Below, piece by piece: positions 17,144 through 27,251 of a DNA stretch of 64,000 bases. Source of the stretch: Terriglobia bacterium (lineage in GTDB: Bacteria > Acidobacteriota > Terriglobia > Terriglobales > Acidobacteriaceae); the NCBI GenBank assembly GCA_020073185.1, contig JAIQFT010000009.1, positions 1 to 64,000 of the forward strand. The letters are read 5' to 3'. Under the pieces are notes generated by a model. That model was given only the letters and a program-made list of their open reading frames with translations. It searched no databases and was not told the DNA's origin. Numbering within the stretch: the first letter of the stretch is position 1; each line of letters starts with the position of its first letter. Made by a program: the position numbers and the translations under genes.

Positions 17144-17746
17144 ATGTCAGGCGGAAAGGGACACATACCGGGACATGCGCATCGCAAGCCGATGGTCGAG
17201 ACGGCGCCTGTCCACGAGGGCAATAGTCATGGCGTGATGCACGCGCCGGTGCTGGTGCTGAACGCGTCGTACGAGCCGATCAACGTGTGCGCGGCGCGGC
17301 GGGCCATCGTGCTGGTGCTGAAGGGCGTCGCCATGACCGAGGAAGAAAACGGGCACTTCCTGCACGCGGCGCGCATTACCATCCGCGTGCCGTCGGTGAT
17401 CCGGCTGCTGGAGTACCGGCGGATTCCGCACCAGACGCGGGCGCTGTCGCGCAAGAACATCCTGCTGCGCGACCGCAGCAGTTGCCAGTATTGCGGCGCG
17501 GTGCTGGGCTCCAGCGAGCTCACGCTGGACCATGTGGTGCCGCGCTCGCGCGGAGGACTGTCCACCTGGGAAAACCTGGTGGCGTGCTGCCATGGCTGCA
17601 ACCGGAGCAAGGGCAACCAGCTTCCGATGGAGGCCAACATGAAGCTGATCCGCGAGCCGAGGGCATTCAATCTGCATACCAGCCGGCACATCATGCGGCT
17701 GCTGGGACATTCGGACGCGAAGTGGAGGAAGTACCTGTTCTACTGA
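17144..17746 (+). CDS. HNH endonuclease
   Basis: 200 residues. The C-terminal HNH domain has a zinc-holding CQYCG...CCHGC pair, the catalytic [11 protein letters not shown] and ENLVACC, followed by NRSKGNQ. The preceding domain ([26 protein letters not shown]) is the conserved partner region of this widespread, often chromosomal HNH family, whose role is not established. It follows comF by 43 bases on the same strand and may be cotranscribed. Confidence 0.9.
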   Translation: MSGGKGHIPGHAHRKPMVETAPVHEGNSHGVMHAPVLVLNASYEPINVCAARRAIVLVLKGVAMTEEENGHFLHAARITIRVPSVIRLLEYRRIPHQTRALSRKNILLRDRSSCQYCGAVLGSSELTLDHVVPRSRGGLSTWENLVACCHGCNRSKGNQLPMEANMKLIREPRAFNLHTSRHIMRLLGHSDAKWRKYLFY

Positions 17747-17834
17747 AACAGGACTCTGCTTCAGCACGGATCAAGCCGTGCCCTTCCCGACGATGTAACG
17801 TCGCCTGCGTTCCGCCAGGCCTCTCAGGTCCGGC

Positions 17835-17864
17835 GACTAGAAACCAGAAACTCGAAACTGGGAA
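17835..17864. repeat. AGAAACCAGAAACTCGAAACT micro-repeat
   Basis: Short tract of GAAACT words ending just before the stop codon of the next minus-strand gene. Confidence 0.45.
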
Positions 17865-18710
17865 CTAATTCTTCGGCGGCTTCTGTTGCTGCGCCTGCGG
17901 TTGCTGCTGGCCCGGCTGCGCCTCGCCCTGATTCTTGGGTAGTTCCTGGCCTTCGTAGGTGATCTTCACGTTGGCGCCGAAGCGCTTGTAGTTGGTGTAC
18001 TTCACGATCTCGCGGATGTGCACGTCGCCGCCGGAAAAGTGAAGGTCATCGTCGGCCTTGGTGTAGGTCGGGAACCAGTAGCGGCCGTCCACCTGCTCAC
18101 GCCAAGTGGTGAAGGCGGGGAACAGGTTTTCTTCGTTTTTCTTTTTACGGATGTCGGGCACGGTCTTGCCGTGGGTCTTGACGATCTGGAAATCGCGATC
18201 GTCCACCCAGATGCGGCCCTGGAAGTACCGCCTGTTGTTCTCGATGCGTTTGGGCGCGACGTCGAAAACGTAGCAGTGGAGTTCGTCTTCCTGCTGCTGG
18301 CCGACGTACAGGATGTCGTACTCGGGAATTTCGTCGGAGGTGAGCACGAAAGGCAGGCGGTGCTGGATGTCGTCGATGTCCTCCCGCGTCATCTGCACGC
18401 GCTGGAGCGAGGACTGCGGCGCGAAGACCACGTGCTCCTGGCGGCGACCCTTGTCGTCGAAGGTGACCTCCACCACTTGGTGATACTCGCCGTCCACCGT
18501 ATTGCCGTCCACGGTCTGCACCTTTACGTCCTGGCGGTAGGTGTAGTTGTCGCGCGCCTGTTTGAATTCCTTTTCCTTGGCGGCAAAGCGCTGGATGATC
18601 TGGTCCACGGAGATGCCCTTGGGCTCGGCGGGATTGAGCGGGCCTTCCTGGGCGAGCGCGGGCAGGACAAGGGCAAGAGTGAGCAATGCGAGAACGGAAT
18701 TTCGTTTCAT
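17865..18710 (-). CDS. Secreted protein, LolA-like outer-membrane lipoprotein-sorting fold
   Basis: 281 residues starting at MKRNSVLALL, a clear signal peptide ending ALAQE. The mature part has strands typical of LolA-like superfamily proteins (YTYRQDVKVQTV, RIWVDDRDFQIVKTHGK, YWFPTYTKAD). The last 25 residues are a Gln/Pro-rich tail. Such proteins are frequent in Acidobacteriota and are presumed periplasmic, but substrate and role are unknown. A frame extends upstream to 18815 without conserved sequence. Confidence 0.7.
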   Translation of the reverse strand: MKRNSVLALLTLALVLPALAQEGPLNPAEPKGISVDQIIQRFAAKEKEFKQARDNYTYRQDVKVQTVDGNTVDGEYHQVVEVTFDDKGRRQEHVVFAPQSSLQRVQMTREDIDDIQHRLPFVLTSDEIPEYDILYVGQQQEDELHCYVFDVAPKRIENNRRYFQGRIWVDDRDFQIVKTHGKTVPDIRKKKNEENLFPAFTTWREQVDGRYWFPTYTKADDDLHFSGGDVHIREIVKYTNYKRFGANVKITYEGQELPKNQGEAQPGQQQPQAQQQKPPKN

Positions 18711-18872
18711 ATCGATGAGGAAAACCCAAGGGTAAACGGAAAAGTTGCGTTGGTATTCCGCTGAATTAGATGCGCGGGAGCGGCGCGGGGCGCGAAAAAG
18801 CTGTCGACGAGCCATGGCCGAAGTCCACGAGGTGAGCGGCAGCCGCGTGTGGCTGCCGTCACCATGACGAAT

Positions 18873-19592
18873 CTAATGGACCGAGGCCAGAGTCTGCTGG
18901 AAGTTCTGGTTAATCGACTGGATGTAGGCGTCCCTCGGCATCAAGTCGCGGCTGACAATTTGCTGCGCTCTATCCGAAATGATGCCGTCGTGCACCAGTT
19001 GCCGGCCGGCTTCGCGGGCAGCGTCCAGCACGTCCTGCACGGGAGCGCCCATTTCCAGCATGGCGGCCAGCAGCGGGCCGGCGGGACGCAGCAGGGCCCC
19101 GGCAAATTCAAAGCCGATGACGCGGCATAGGGTTTGCAGTTGCGCCAGCACGGGATCGAAGTTGTCCATCTCCCAGAAGCCGCAGTTGGAGACGAGCACG
19201 ATCTTGGCGCGCTTGGTGTCCGGGCGTAGCGGATGCGAGCAGTGGCCGTCGTTAATGGTGATGAACGGTTCGATCAGCGGAATTATGCGGTCCATCAGGT
19301 TCTTGAGCGGGCCGCTGACGCCCCAGACGTAAACCGGCGTGGCGAAGACCCAGGCGTCGGCTTCGCGCAGCTTGGGATGGACGAGCTGCATGTCGTCCTG
19401 CTGGTGGCATTTGCCCGGCGACTTGAGCCAGCAGTTGAAGTCGCCCTGGCAGGGGTTGATTTTGAGATTGCTGGTGTAGAGCAGCTCGACATCGGCGCCG
19501 GCGCTGCGCGCGCCGTCGAGAAAAGGCTCGAGGATGAGGGCGGTGTTGCCCTTGTGCATTTTGGGGCTTCCGTTAAAGGCGAGGACTTTCAT
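18873..19592 (-). CDS. NADPH-dependent FMN reductase / flavodoxin family protein
   Basis: 239 residues from MKVLAFNGSPK. The FMN phosphate loop GSPKMHKGNT is at residues 8-17, FATPVYVWGVSGPLKNLMDR is the flavin-ring loop, and a CNCW-like cluster (CQGDFNCWLK...GKCHQQDD) marks the iron-sulfur-flavoprotein/NADPH reductase branch. Probably a cytosolic quinone or nitro/multi-substrate reductase. A much longer open frame upstream is not coding; the Met at 19592 has a GGGAGGCAG ribosome site. Confidence 0.85.
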   Translation of the reverse strand: MKVLAFNGSPKMHKGNTALILEPFLDGARSAGADVELLYTSNLKINPCQGDFNCWLKSPGKCHQQDDMQLVHPKLREADAWVFATPVYVWGVSGPLKNLMDRIIPLIEPFITINDGHCSHPLRPDTKRAKIVLVSNCGFWEMDNFDPVLAQLQTLCRVIGFEFAGALLRPAGPLLAAMLEMGAPVQDVLDAAREAGRQLVHDGIISDRAQQIVSRDLMPRDAYIQSINQNFQQTLASVH

Positions 19593-19785
19593 AACTGCCT
19601 CCCGTACGCGGCAAGTGTGGGAGCGCGGCGCAGCGGTGTCAATGCGGCGTGGCGCCTGGTGAGGCGAATGTTTGCGCCGCCGGACCGGAATGGGAATCGA
19701 GGAAATCCCGCCCCGGTCAACACCGGGCTGGGACGGGGCACACGGTGAGGGTCTAGACTTGTCCGTTTTGTCGGGAGGCGAGGCA

Positions 19786-22029
19786 ATGATTCGTCGCGTG
19801 ATCGTCTTTCTACTCGTGGTTGCCTGCATGGGCTGGGCGCAGGGCAAGCATCCGTTCACCTTTGAAGACATGATGGCGCTAAAGCGGGTGGGCGAGCCGG
19901 TGGTCTCGCCCAACGGCAAGTGGGTAGCGTTCAGCGTGGTCGAGGTCAACTTGGAACAGAACAAGAAGACGCCGCACCTGTGGGTGGTTCCGCTGGCGGG
20001 CGGCGAGGCGAAGCAGATTTCGAACGATCCGGCGGGCGAGGACCGGCCACGGTGGTCGCCGGATGGAAAGAAGATCGCGTTTATCTCGGCGAAAGAGGGC
20101 GGATCGCAGGTGTGGGTGGCGGATTTCGATGCGGCAGCGGTGGCGCTGGGCACGCCGCAGAAGCTGACCAACATTTCGACTGAGGCGGCGGGCGAGCTGT
20201 GGTCGCCGGATGGGAAGTGGATTCTGTTTACGTCCGAGGTCTATCCCGATTGCCCGGATGATGCGTGCAACAAGGCTCGCGACGAGCAGAAGAAACAGTC
20301 AGCGGTGAAAGCATCGATCTTTCGCGGGCTGTTCTTCCGGCATTGGTCGAGCTACACGGGTGACAAGCGCACGCACATCTTCATTCAGGCGGTGGAACCC
20401 ACATCTCGCAAAAGCGGCGAGATGTGGGACACCACCACCGCGAGAGACCTGACGCCGGGCGAGCACGACGCGCCGCCATTTTCGCTTGGCGGGCAGGACA
20501 TGTACGCCTTCTCGCCCGACTCGCAGGAGGTGGCGTTCACCAGCAACATTGACGAGGTGGAGGCGACCAGCACCAACAACGAGATTTTCGTGGTGCCGGT
20601 CACGGGCGGAACGCCGAGGAAGATTTCCACCTCGCCGGGTTCGGATTCGACGCCGCTGTATTCACCGGATGGAAAGTACATCGCGTGGCGGATGCAGGAG
20701 ACGCCGGGGTACGAGAGTGATCGCTTCCAGTTGGTGCTCTACGACCGCAAGTCGGGGCAGATTCGGTCGCTGACGAAGGATTTTGACCGGTGGGTGGAGA
20801 GCTTCGTGTGGGCGCCGGATTCGCAAGAAATTTATTTCACTGCAGAGGACAAAGGAGAATCGCCGATCTATTTGGTCGCCTGGAAAACGACGCATCAAAG
20901 CGAACGCGGTTACGACATTTCGCTGACAGAAACAAACATCAACATCAACGAGATCTTACGGGGCCACAACGACGATCTGGCACTCACCCGGGACGGCGGT
21001 TCCCTGGTGTTCACCTGCATGACGGTGCAGGCACCCAACGAGATTTATTACCTCGAAGGGAGACAGCTGTCTATGCGAGCTACGCGGCACGACACCTTAA
21101 CAGGGTCGGCGCCAGATACGGCAACTCCCGTAGGTGGAACGTGTGAACCGCGCTCTGCGTACAGCCGCACAGTCGATCAAGAAGCTTACTTTAGCCGAGC
21201 GGGAAAACTTACTCATCTGAACGACAGCCTCGTCTCGCAAGTCTCGATGCAACGACTCGAATCGTTCTGGTTCACCGGCGCGGCGAATCAGAAAGTGCAA
21301 GGCTTCCTGGTCAAGCCGCCGAACTTCGATGCCTCGAAAAAATATCCCGTCAAGTTCCTCATCCACGGCGGGCCGGAGGGGGCGTTCGGGGATTCGTGGT
21401 CGTATCGCTGGAACACCGAGTTGATGGCGGCCAGCGGCTACGTCGTGGTGACGATCAACTTCACCGGCTCGACCGGCTACGGGCAAAAGTTCACGCAGGC
21501 CATCCAGGGCGATTGGGGCGGGCGTCCGTACCAGGACCTGATGCTTGGCTTGGATTACGTCGAGAAGACCTATCCGTTCATCGACAAAGACCGGGAGTGC
21601 GCGCTGGGCGCCAGTTTCGGCGGCTACATGGCGAACTGGATTCTGGGCCACACCACGCGCTTCAAGTGCATCGTGTCGCACGACGGGACGTTCAACACCA
21701 CGTCGGCGTATGGCACCACCGAGGAGCTGTGGTTTCCGGAATGGGAGTTTAAGGGCACGCCGTGGAGCAACCGCGCCATGTACGACAAGTGGTCGCCGCA
21801 CCTGTTCACGCAGAATTTCAAGACACCCACACTGGTGGTGCACGGCCAGCGCGATTACCGGCTCGACGTCTCGCAGGGATTCGACCTGTACACCACGTTG
21901 CAGCGTCTGAAGGTGCCGTCGAAGATGCTGTACTTCTCCGACGAAGGGCACTGGGTGCTTAAGCCGCAGAATTCGCAGCTCTGGTACAAGACAGTCGGGG
22001 AATGGGTGGATTCGTATTTGAAGAAGTGA
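19786..22029 (+). CDS. S9 family serine peptidase, secreted
   Basis: 747 residues. MIRRVIVFLLVVACMGWAQ is a signal peptide and the start has a GGGAGG ribosome site. A beta-propeller with repeated WSPDGKK/YSPDGKY units (about 40-450) precedes the alpha/beta hydrolase. The catalytic triad is Ser610 in GASFGGYM, Asp690 in GQRDYRLD and His722 in DEGHW. The domain layout is that of acylaminoacyl peptidase/DPP5-type enzymes, which release dipeptides in the periplasm. Length is normal. Confidence 0.93.
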   Translation: MIRRVIVFLLVVACMGWAQGKHPFTFEDMMALKRVGEPVVSPNGKWVAFSVVEVNLEQNKKTPHLWVVPLAGGEAKQISNDPAGEDRPRWSPDGKKIAFISAKEGGSQVWVADFDAAAVALGTPQKLTNISTEAAGELWSPDGKWILFTSEVYPDCPDDACNKARDEQKKQSAVKASIFRGLFFRHWSSYTGDKRTHIFIQAVEPTSRKSGEMWDTTTARDLTPGEHDAPPFSLGGQDMYAFSPDSQEVAFTSNIDEVEATSTNNEIFVVPVTGGTPRKISTSPGSDSTPLYSPDGKYIAWRMQETPGYESDRFQLVLYDRKSGQIRSLTKDFDRWVESFVWAPDSQEIYFTAEDKGESPIYLVAWKTTHQSERGYDISLTETNININEILRGHNDDLALTRDGGSLVFTCMTVQAPNEIYYLEGRQLSMRATRHDTLTGSAPDTATPVGGTCEPRSAYSRTVDQEAYFSRAGKLTHLNDSLVSQVSMQRLESFWFTGAANQKVQGFLVKPPNFDASKKYPVKFLIHGGPEGAFGDSWSYRWNTELMAASGYVVVTINFTGSTGYGQKFTQAIQGDWGGRPYQDLMLGLDYVEKTYPFIDKDRECALGASFGGYMANWILGHTTRFKCIVSHDGTFNTTSAYGTTEELWFPEWEFKGTPWSNRAMYDKWSPHLFTQNFKTPTLVVHGQRDYRLDVSQGFDLYTTLQRLKVPSKMLYFSDEGHWVLKPQNSQLWYKTVGEWVDSYLKK

Positions 22030-22573
22030 TCGGGTGTTGGAAGGCGGTAGCTGGCCGCTCGCAGTTGGTAATCGGTAGTCGGTAGTCTTCGGTCAGCACC
22101 TTTCTGCCTTTGTCAAGAGCGGCGTTGCACTCATCCCCCACATTAATCATCAGTGCGCTGAACCAGGGCTCATGTACATCGCGCGCTAGTCGGACATCCT
22201 GCTGACGCAAGGCGCGTCGCGCCACTGCAGTTCCAACGCCGGATTGGGTAGAGCTTAATCGGTCCCGCCGCATGCGCGACAAATAAAATCGCAACGGCGA
22301 ATGGCAGCATGACACGTCGGCCGCGACGGTCTCGAATCGGAGGTTGCATAGACGAGAGACTCTCATTCACCAAAGACCCAAACAGATCGACCGCGCCAAT
22401 GAATCGCGGGAGCTTTGCGCCGGCGAAAAAGGGGGCTTGAAATTTGAGGCTTCCAAGTGATTGCCGGTGAAATTATTGCGGCCCATCCGATTCAAAGGTC
22501 GCCGAGGAAGCGTCACAGCGGGGCGTGATGGTGGTCACAGCCGCGCCGCTCCTACAACGGTAGGCTTTCCTGA
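22030..22573. other. Non-coding stretch before the benzoyl-CoA operon
   Basis: Begins with a GGTAATCGGTAGTCGGTAG micro-repeat (22065-22095). The middle carries small frames without recognisable homology, including a short signal-peptide-like minus-strand frame around 22240-22330 that may be gene debris. A CCTAC-AACG-GTAGG hairpin is at 22551-22564. I see no convincing promoter for had, so its start of transcription is unknown. Confidence 0.4.
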
Positions 22574-22589
22574 TCGAACGTTCGTTCGA
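22574..22589. promoter_or_regulatory. Inverted repeat, candidate TetR-type operator of the had-bcr operon
   Basis: TCGAACG-TT-CGTTCGA, a perfect 7-2-7 inverted repeat placed 2 bases before the GGGGAGG ribosome site of had. Its core GAACG-N2-CGTTC recurs at 37188-37199 upstream of the acyl-CoA dehydrogenase operon. TetR-family acyl-CoA regulators often use such short-spaced palindromes. Confidence 0.55.
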
Positions 22590-22601
22590 ATGGGGAGGAC
22601 G

Positions 22602-23708
22602 ATGGCTGCCGTCCGGGCTATGCAACCGGGTTGTGCCGCGCCCGACGTCGTTCAAGGTCTGGCTTTAGTCGCTCCAGAAAAGTTCGGTCGCGTCGAGGCA
22701 GTGCCGCCGGACCTTGCTGCGGATGATGTTCTTATCGAGGTTGCCGGCTGCGGCGTCTGCCACACCGACATCGGATTCGCCTACGATGGCGTGCCCACCC
22801 GCCATGGCCTGCCGCTGATCCTGGGGCACGAGATCTCCGGGCGCGTCGTGCTCGCGGGAGAACAGGCCAAGCGTTGGCTGGGGCGCGCGGTCATCGTGCC
22901 CGCCGTGATTCCTTGCGGCACTTGCGACGCCTGTAGCTGCGGCCATCCCACCATCTGCCGCAAGCAGTTCATGCCGGGCAACGATGGCGATGGTGGTTTC
23001 GCCACGCACGTGCGCGTGCCAGCGCGAGGCCTCTGCCCGGTACCCGACCCGCTGTCCGGCAGCATCACGCTGGAGATGCTGTCGGTGGTGGCCGACGCGG
23101 TCACTACTCCTTACGAAGCCATTCGCCGCTCCGGCGTCGGCGCGGACAACGTCGCCGTCTTCGTCGGCGTCGGCGGAATCGGGGGATTCGGCGTGCAAAT
23201 CGCGGCCGCAATGGGCGCGGCCGTGGTTGCCATTGATGTAGATGCGGGGCGATTGGATCTTGCTGCTGCGCATGGCGCCACGCACACGATCAACGCCCGC
23301 GAGTGTCCCGACGCACGCTCCGCGGTGCGCGCCTTCGCCAAGCAGAGCGGCCGGCGCGGCATTGGCCTCAAGATCTTTGAAACCAGCGGCACCACCGCTG
23401 GCCAGCAGACCGCGTTCAGCCTGCTGGATCCCGGCGCCCATCTCGCGGTGGTCGGCTATACCGCGCACAAGGTCGAATTGCGACTCTCCAGCCTAATGGC
23501 CTTCGACGCCACCGCGCAGGGCAACTGGGGCTGCCCGCCTGACCAGTACCCGCCCGCACTCGCGCTGGTGCTCGAGGGCAAGGTCCAGGTTGCTCCCTTC
23601 GTCGAACTGCACCCCCTGGAGGAAGGGCCGCGGGTGCTGGAAGCCGCCCACCATCATCAACTCCGACGCCGTGCCGTGCTGGTGCCGCAGCAAGGATCGA
23701 AATCATGA
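22602..23708 (+). CDS. had: 6-hydroxycyclohex-1-ene-1-carbonyl-CoA dehydrogenase
   Basis: 368-residue zinc-dependent alcohol dehydrogenase of the Thauera Had type. It oxidises 6-hydroxycyclohex-1-ene-1-carbonyl-CoA to the 6-oxo compound with NAD+. Visible marks: catalytic zinc ligands in CGVCHTD and GHEISGR; structural zinc cysteines in [15 protein letters not shown]; the [14 protein letters not shown] and [14 protein letters not shown]-like stretches specific to Had; the Rossmann loop GVGGIGGFG; and a C-terminal [16 protein letters not shown] block. ATG at 22602 has a GGGGAGG site. First gene of the operon; its stop overlaps oah by 4 nt (ATGA). Confidence 0.9.
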   Translation: MAAVRAMQPGCAAPDVVQGLALVAPEKFGRVEAVPPDLAADDVLIEVAGCGVCHTDIGFAYDGVPTRHGLPLILGHEISGRVVLAGEQAKRWLGRAVIVPAVIPCGTCDACSCGHPTICRKQFMPGNDGDGGFATHVRVPARGLCPVPDPLSGSITLEMLSVVADAVTTPYEAIRRSGVGADNVAVFVGVGGIGGFGVQIAAAMGAAVVAIDVDAGRLDLAAAHGATHTINARECPDARSAVRAFAKQSGRRGIGLKIFETSGTTAGQQTAFSLLDPGAHLAVVGYTAHKVELRLSSLMAFDATAQGNWGCPPDQYPPALALVLEGKVQVAPFVELHPLEEGPRVLEAAHHHQLRRRAVLVPQQGSKS

Positions 23709-24805
23709 AGGACCACAATCTGGTCGAGAAATTTTGCCCGAACGAAATCCTCATCGAGCGCAAGCCGGCGCGCGATCGTGACGGCAAGCTCGCTGACGGG
23801 CTGCACAATGTGTGGATCATCCTGAACAACCCGCGCGAGTTGAATAGCTACACCACCACGATGATCAAAGAGGTCATCCTCGCACTCCGCCAGGCCAGCA
23901 ACGATCGCGCCGCTGTGGCCGTCGTGCTGACTGGTGCGGGCACGCAGGCCTTCTGCACGGGCGGCAACACACGCGAGTACGCCGAGGTCTACGCCGGCGC
24001 GCCGGGCGAATACCGTCAATACATGCGGCTGTTCAACGACATGGTTACCGCCATCCTGCACTGCGACAAGCCCGTCATCTGCCGCGTGAACGGCATGCGC
24101 GTCGGCGGCGGGCAGGAAATCGGCATGGCGTGCGACTTTTCCGTGGCCAGCGATCTTGCGATGTTCGGGCAGGCCGGGCCGCGGCACGGTTCGGCGCCCG
24201 ACGGCGGCAGCACCGATTTCCTGCCGCTGTTCGTCGGGATCGAACACGCGATGTACAGCGCCACGCTGTGTGAGCCCTGGAGCGCGCATCGTTTCTATCG
24301 TCTTGGCGGGCTGACGCAGATCGTGCCCGCGCTCATGGTGGACAGTAAATACGTTTCCAACCCGCTGGTGGTGACCGACCGCGAGTACGACGAGTTTGGC
24401 CGCCGCGTATTCGGAGACTGGAAAATCGGTGACGCCCGCGAAGCCGGCAAGGCCGTGATGTCCAGGGGCGCGATTGATCTCGCGCTGCTCGATGACGCCG
24501 TTGAGCAGCTCTGCACCAAGCTGCTGCACACCATGCCGGACTGCCTCACCAAGACCCTCGAAAGCGTGCGCAAGCACAAGTTGGAACACTGGGACCGCAA
24601 CCGCGAAACCAACCGCGCATGGCTCGCGCTGAACATGATGACCGAGGGCAACGCCGGCTTCCGCGCATTCCACTACGGTCCTAAACAGCAGCGCGAGGTG
24701 GACTTTGTGCGCCTGCGCCAGCGTCTGGCGGAAGGTGTGCGCTGGAATGAGGAGTTGATCGCGGAGATTACGCCGGGCATGAAGAAAAAGGAAACGACTC
24801 CGTGA
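23705..24805 (+). CDS. oah: 6-oxocyclohex-1-ene-1-carbonyl-CoA hydrolase
   Basis: 366-residue crotonase-fold ring-opening hydrolase (Oah/BamA), converting 6-oxocyclohex-1-ene-1-carbonyl-CoA to 3-hydroxypimeloyl-CoA. It is larger than ordinary enoyl-CoA hydratases (about 260), as Oah is. Diagnostic stretches: [56 protein letters not shown] and [22 protein letters not shown]-like text around residue 180-200. BamA is the usual gene marker for anaerobic aromatic degraders. Overlaps had (ATGA) and bcrC (GTGA). Confidence 0.93.
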   Translation: MKDHNLVEKFCPNEILIERKPARDRDGKLADGLHNVWIILNNPRELNSYTTTMIKEVILALRQASNDRAAVAVVLTGAGTQAFCTGGNTREYAEVYAGAPGEYRQYMRLFNDMVTAILHCDKPVICRVNGMRVGGGQEIGMACDFSVASDLAMFGQAGPRHGSAPDGGSTDFLPLFVGIEHAMYSATLCEPWSAHRFYRLGGLTQIVPALMVDSKYVSNPLVVTDREYDEFGRRVFGDWKIGDAREAGKAVMSRGAIDLALLDDAVEQLCTKLLHTMPDCLTKTLESVRKHKLEHWDRNRETNRAWLALNMMTEGNAGFRAFHYGPKQQREVDFVRLRQRLAEGVRWNEELIAEITPGMKKKETTP

Positions 24806-25971
24806 ACCGGGAACTGGAAGCCATTCTCGTCCGCGCGCAGGCACTGTACGAGGATATTGACTTCAAGTCGGTTGCGGAATGGAAGTCCGCCGCACCCGGG
24901 CGGAAGGCTGTCGGCTACATGCCGATGTATGTCCCGCGGGAATTGATTCACGCGACTGGGATGCTGCCGGTTGGCATCTTCGGCGGCGGCGACCGCCTGG
25001 AGATCATCCGTGGCGACGCCTACTTCCAGAGCTACATCTGCCATATCCCTCGCAGCACGATTGAGCTTGCGCTTTCGGGACGCTTGGATGCGCTCGAGGG
25101 CATGTTATTCCCATCCATTTGCGATGTGATCCGCAATCTGAGTGGCATGTGGAACATGCTTTTTCCCAGTCGCTATGTGCGGTATGTGGACCTTCCCCAG
25201 AATTACGACGTTAGCGTCGGAGGCGAATTCTGGCGGCGGGAATTGGCGGCGTTGCGCGACGACATGGTTCGACTGGCCGGCCGGCCGATATCCGATGAAG
25301 ATCTCCGAAGCAGCATTCAGGCGTACAACCAGAACCGCCGAGTCATCCGGGAACTCTACCAGGTGCGCAGCCAAACGCCGTGGCTCTACCCCATCGCGCA
25401 CGTTTATGCGGTGTTGCGAGCGGGCAGTGTGCTGCCGCCGGAGGAGCACACCATAATGATGCGCCGCTACATCGATCTGGCTTCGCAAGAGTCGAGCCAG
25501 CCCGATGATCGCAGCCGCATTGTGCTGGCCGGCATGTTCTGCGAGCAGCCCCCGAAGGCACTGCTCATGAGCCTGGAACGCGCCGGTTGCTGGGTCGTAG
25601 ACGACGACCTGCTGCTAGGTCTGCGCTGGTTCACCGACGAGGTTCCTGACGATGGCGATCCGCTCGCCAATCTCGCACACGCTTACCTGACGCAGAGCGT
25701 GTCCACGGCATCGTGCTATGCGGCGGACGGCCATCGCGGGCAATGGCTGGTCGAGTCGGTCCGCCGCAATCGCGCCGATGGCGTCATCTTCTGTGCGCCG
25801 AGTTTCTGCGACCCCGCGCTGCTGGAGCAGCCCATGCTCGTCGCCGCGCTGCAGCGCGAGCGCATTCCGCATACGCAATTCAAGTATTCCGAGGATACGG
25901 GGCAGTTCGCCGTCATCCGCGAACAGGCCGGGACTTTTTCCGATTCCATCCGCCTGTGGAGCGAGGCATGA
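24802..25971 (+). CDS. bcrC: Benzoyl-CoA reductase subunit C
   Basis: 389 residues, HgdC/HgdB-like fold, one of the two subunits (B and C) that bind benzoyl-CoA and carry [4Fe-4S] clusters. Conserved: YMPMYVPRELIHATGMLPVG, GDAYFQSYICHIPRS, MLFPSICDVIRNLSGMW and CAPSFCDP near the C-terminus. Starts at GTG in a GTGA overlap with oah and ends in an ATGA overlap with bcrB. Family length matches. Confidence 0.93.
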   Translation: MNRELEAILVRAQALYEDIDFKSVAEWKSAAPGRKAVGYMPMYVPRELIHATGMLPVGIFGGGDRLEIIRGDAYFQSYICHIPRSTIELALSGRLDALEGMLFPSICDVIRNLSGMWNMLFPSRYVRYVDLPQNYDVSVGGEFWRRELAALRDDMVRLAGRPISDEDLRSSIQAYNQNRRVIRELYQVRSQTPWLYPIAHVYAVLRAGSVLPPEEHTIMMRRYIDLASQESSQPDDRSRIVLAGMFCEQPPKALLMSLERAGCWVVDDDLLLGLRWFTDEVPDDGDPLANLAHAYLTQSVSTASCYAADGHRGQWLVESVRRNRADGVIFCAPSFCDPALLEQPMLVAALQRERIPHTQFKYSEDTGQFAVIREQAGTFSDSIRLWSEA

Positions 25972-27251
25972 GCGACGTTCAGGACTTTGCGCAGAAAGAG
26001 CGCAGTATGCTCCTGCAGAAGGAGCTGATCGCGAATTATTACGATTCGCTCGGCCGCGCGCGCGAGGTCGGGCAGCGGGTCGTCTCCACGTTCGTTCCCG
26101 GCAATCTCACCGAACTGCTGCGCTCCTTCGACCTGCTGCCGGTCCTTCCCGAAATCAATGCCCTGCAATCCGGCATGCGCAAGCGTTCCGCCAACTTCAT
26201 TGCGGAAGCGGAGAAACAGGGCCACAGCGAAGATGTCTGCACCTACGTGAAGTGCGACATCGGAATGCTGAAATCCGGCAACGTCGGTCCAACTGGCGTC
26301 ACGCTTCCTAACCCTGACTTGCTGCTGCTGTCCTACACCGGCTGCTTCACGTTTTTGAAGTGGTTCGAACTGCTGCGGCAGGAATATCAATGCCCGGTCG
26401 CGATGCTGCACGTCCCGTACCTGGCCAACGGCCGCATCGAACCGCACCAGGTGGATTACGTCGTGCAGCAACTCCGCACCGAGGTGATCCCCAAGCTGGA
26501 GCAAGTCAGCGGGCGCCGCTACGACGAAGCGCGCCTCGCCGAGATGCTGGCCCTGTCCGCGCAGGCGGAAGACGACCTCGTCTCGGTATTGGAGAGCGCC
26601 AAGCACGACCCTTCGCCGATTGACGCCTACTTCGGCGGCGTCTACTACATTGGCCCGATGTTCACCGCCTTCCGCGGGACGCCCCAAGGCGTCGAGTATT
26701 ACCGCGTGCTGCGCGAAGAAGTCGCCGAGCGCATTCGCCTCGGTCTCGGCCCCATCACCCCCGAGGGCACCATGGAACGCCAGCGCTACCGCCTGGTGGT
26801 CGAAGGCCCTCCGAACTGGACCAGCTTCCGCGAGTTCTGGAAGATGTTTTACGACGAAGGCGCCGTTGTGGTCGCCAGCACTTATACCAAGGTGGGCGGG
26901 CTCTACGACCGCGGATTCCGCCATGATCCCAACCGTCCGCTGGAAAGCCTGGCCGAATACTGCCTCGGCTGTTACACCAATCTCGGCCTGCCCGCGCGCG
27001 TTGACCTGCTCGAGCGCTACATCCGCGAGTACCGCGCCGACGGCTTCATCATCAACAGTGTCAAGAGCTGCAACTCCTTTAGCGTCGGCCAACTGCTGAT
27101 GCTGCGCCAACTCGAGCAGCGCACCGGCGTACCCGGCGGCTTTATCGAAAGCGACCTGGTGGACCCGCGCTACTTCTCCTCCGCCAACATCAAGAACCGC
27201 ATCGAGAGCTACGTTCAGATGCTCGAGCAGAGGCGGGCGGTGCACGCGTGA
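25968..27251 (+). CDS. bcrB: Benzoyl-CoA reductase subunit B
   Basis: 427 residues, the partner of subunit C in the ring-reducing half. The conserved blocks KCDIGMLKSGNVGPTG, LLLLSYTGCFTFLKWFELL, GPPNWTSFREFWKMFYDEGA and INSVKSCNSFSVGQLLMLR are those of class I enzymes. The cysteines in CDIG, GC(F/Y) and KSCNSF are the likely cluster ligands. The ATG at 25968 overlaps bcrC by 4 nt; a frame running further upstream is out of phase with any homology. Confidence 0.94.
   Translation: MSDVQDFAQKERSMLLQKELIANYYDSLGRAREVGQRVVSTFVPGNLTELLRSFDLLPVLPEINALQSGMRKRSANFIAEAEKQGHSEDVCTYVKCDIGMLKSGNVGPTGVTLPNPDLLLLSYTGCFTFLKWFELLRQEYQCPVAMLHVPYLANGRIEPHQVDYVVQQLRTEVIPKLEQVSGRRYDEARLAEMLALSAQAEDDLVSVLESAKHDPSPIDAYFGGVYYIGPMFTAFRGTPQGVEYYRVLREEVAERIRLGLGPITPEGTMERQRYRLVVEGPPNWTSFREFWKMFYDEGAVVVASTYTKVGGLYDRGFRHDPNRPLESLAEYCLGCYTNLGLPARVDLLERYIREYRADGFIINSVKSCNSFSVGQLLMLRQLEQRTGVPGGFIESDLVDPRYFSSANIKNRIESYVQMLEQRRAVHA

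Noticed and set aside
22170-22373. Minus-strand frame with a signal-peptide-like helix before the had operon
   Set aside because: No recognisable family and no ribosome site; kept only as possible debris.
25716-27245. 509-codon minus-strand frame over bcrB
   Set aside because: No domain pattern; the sense strand encodes a complete BcrB.
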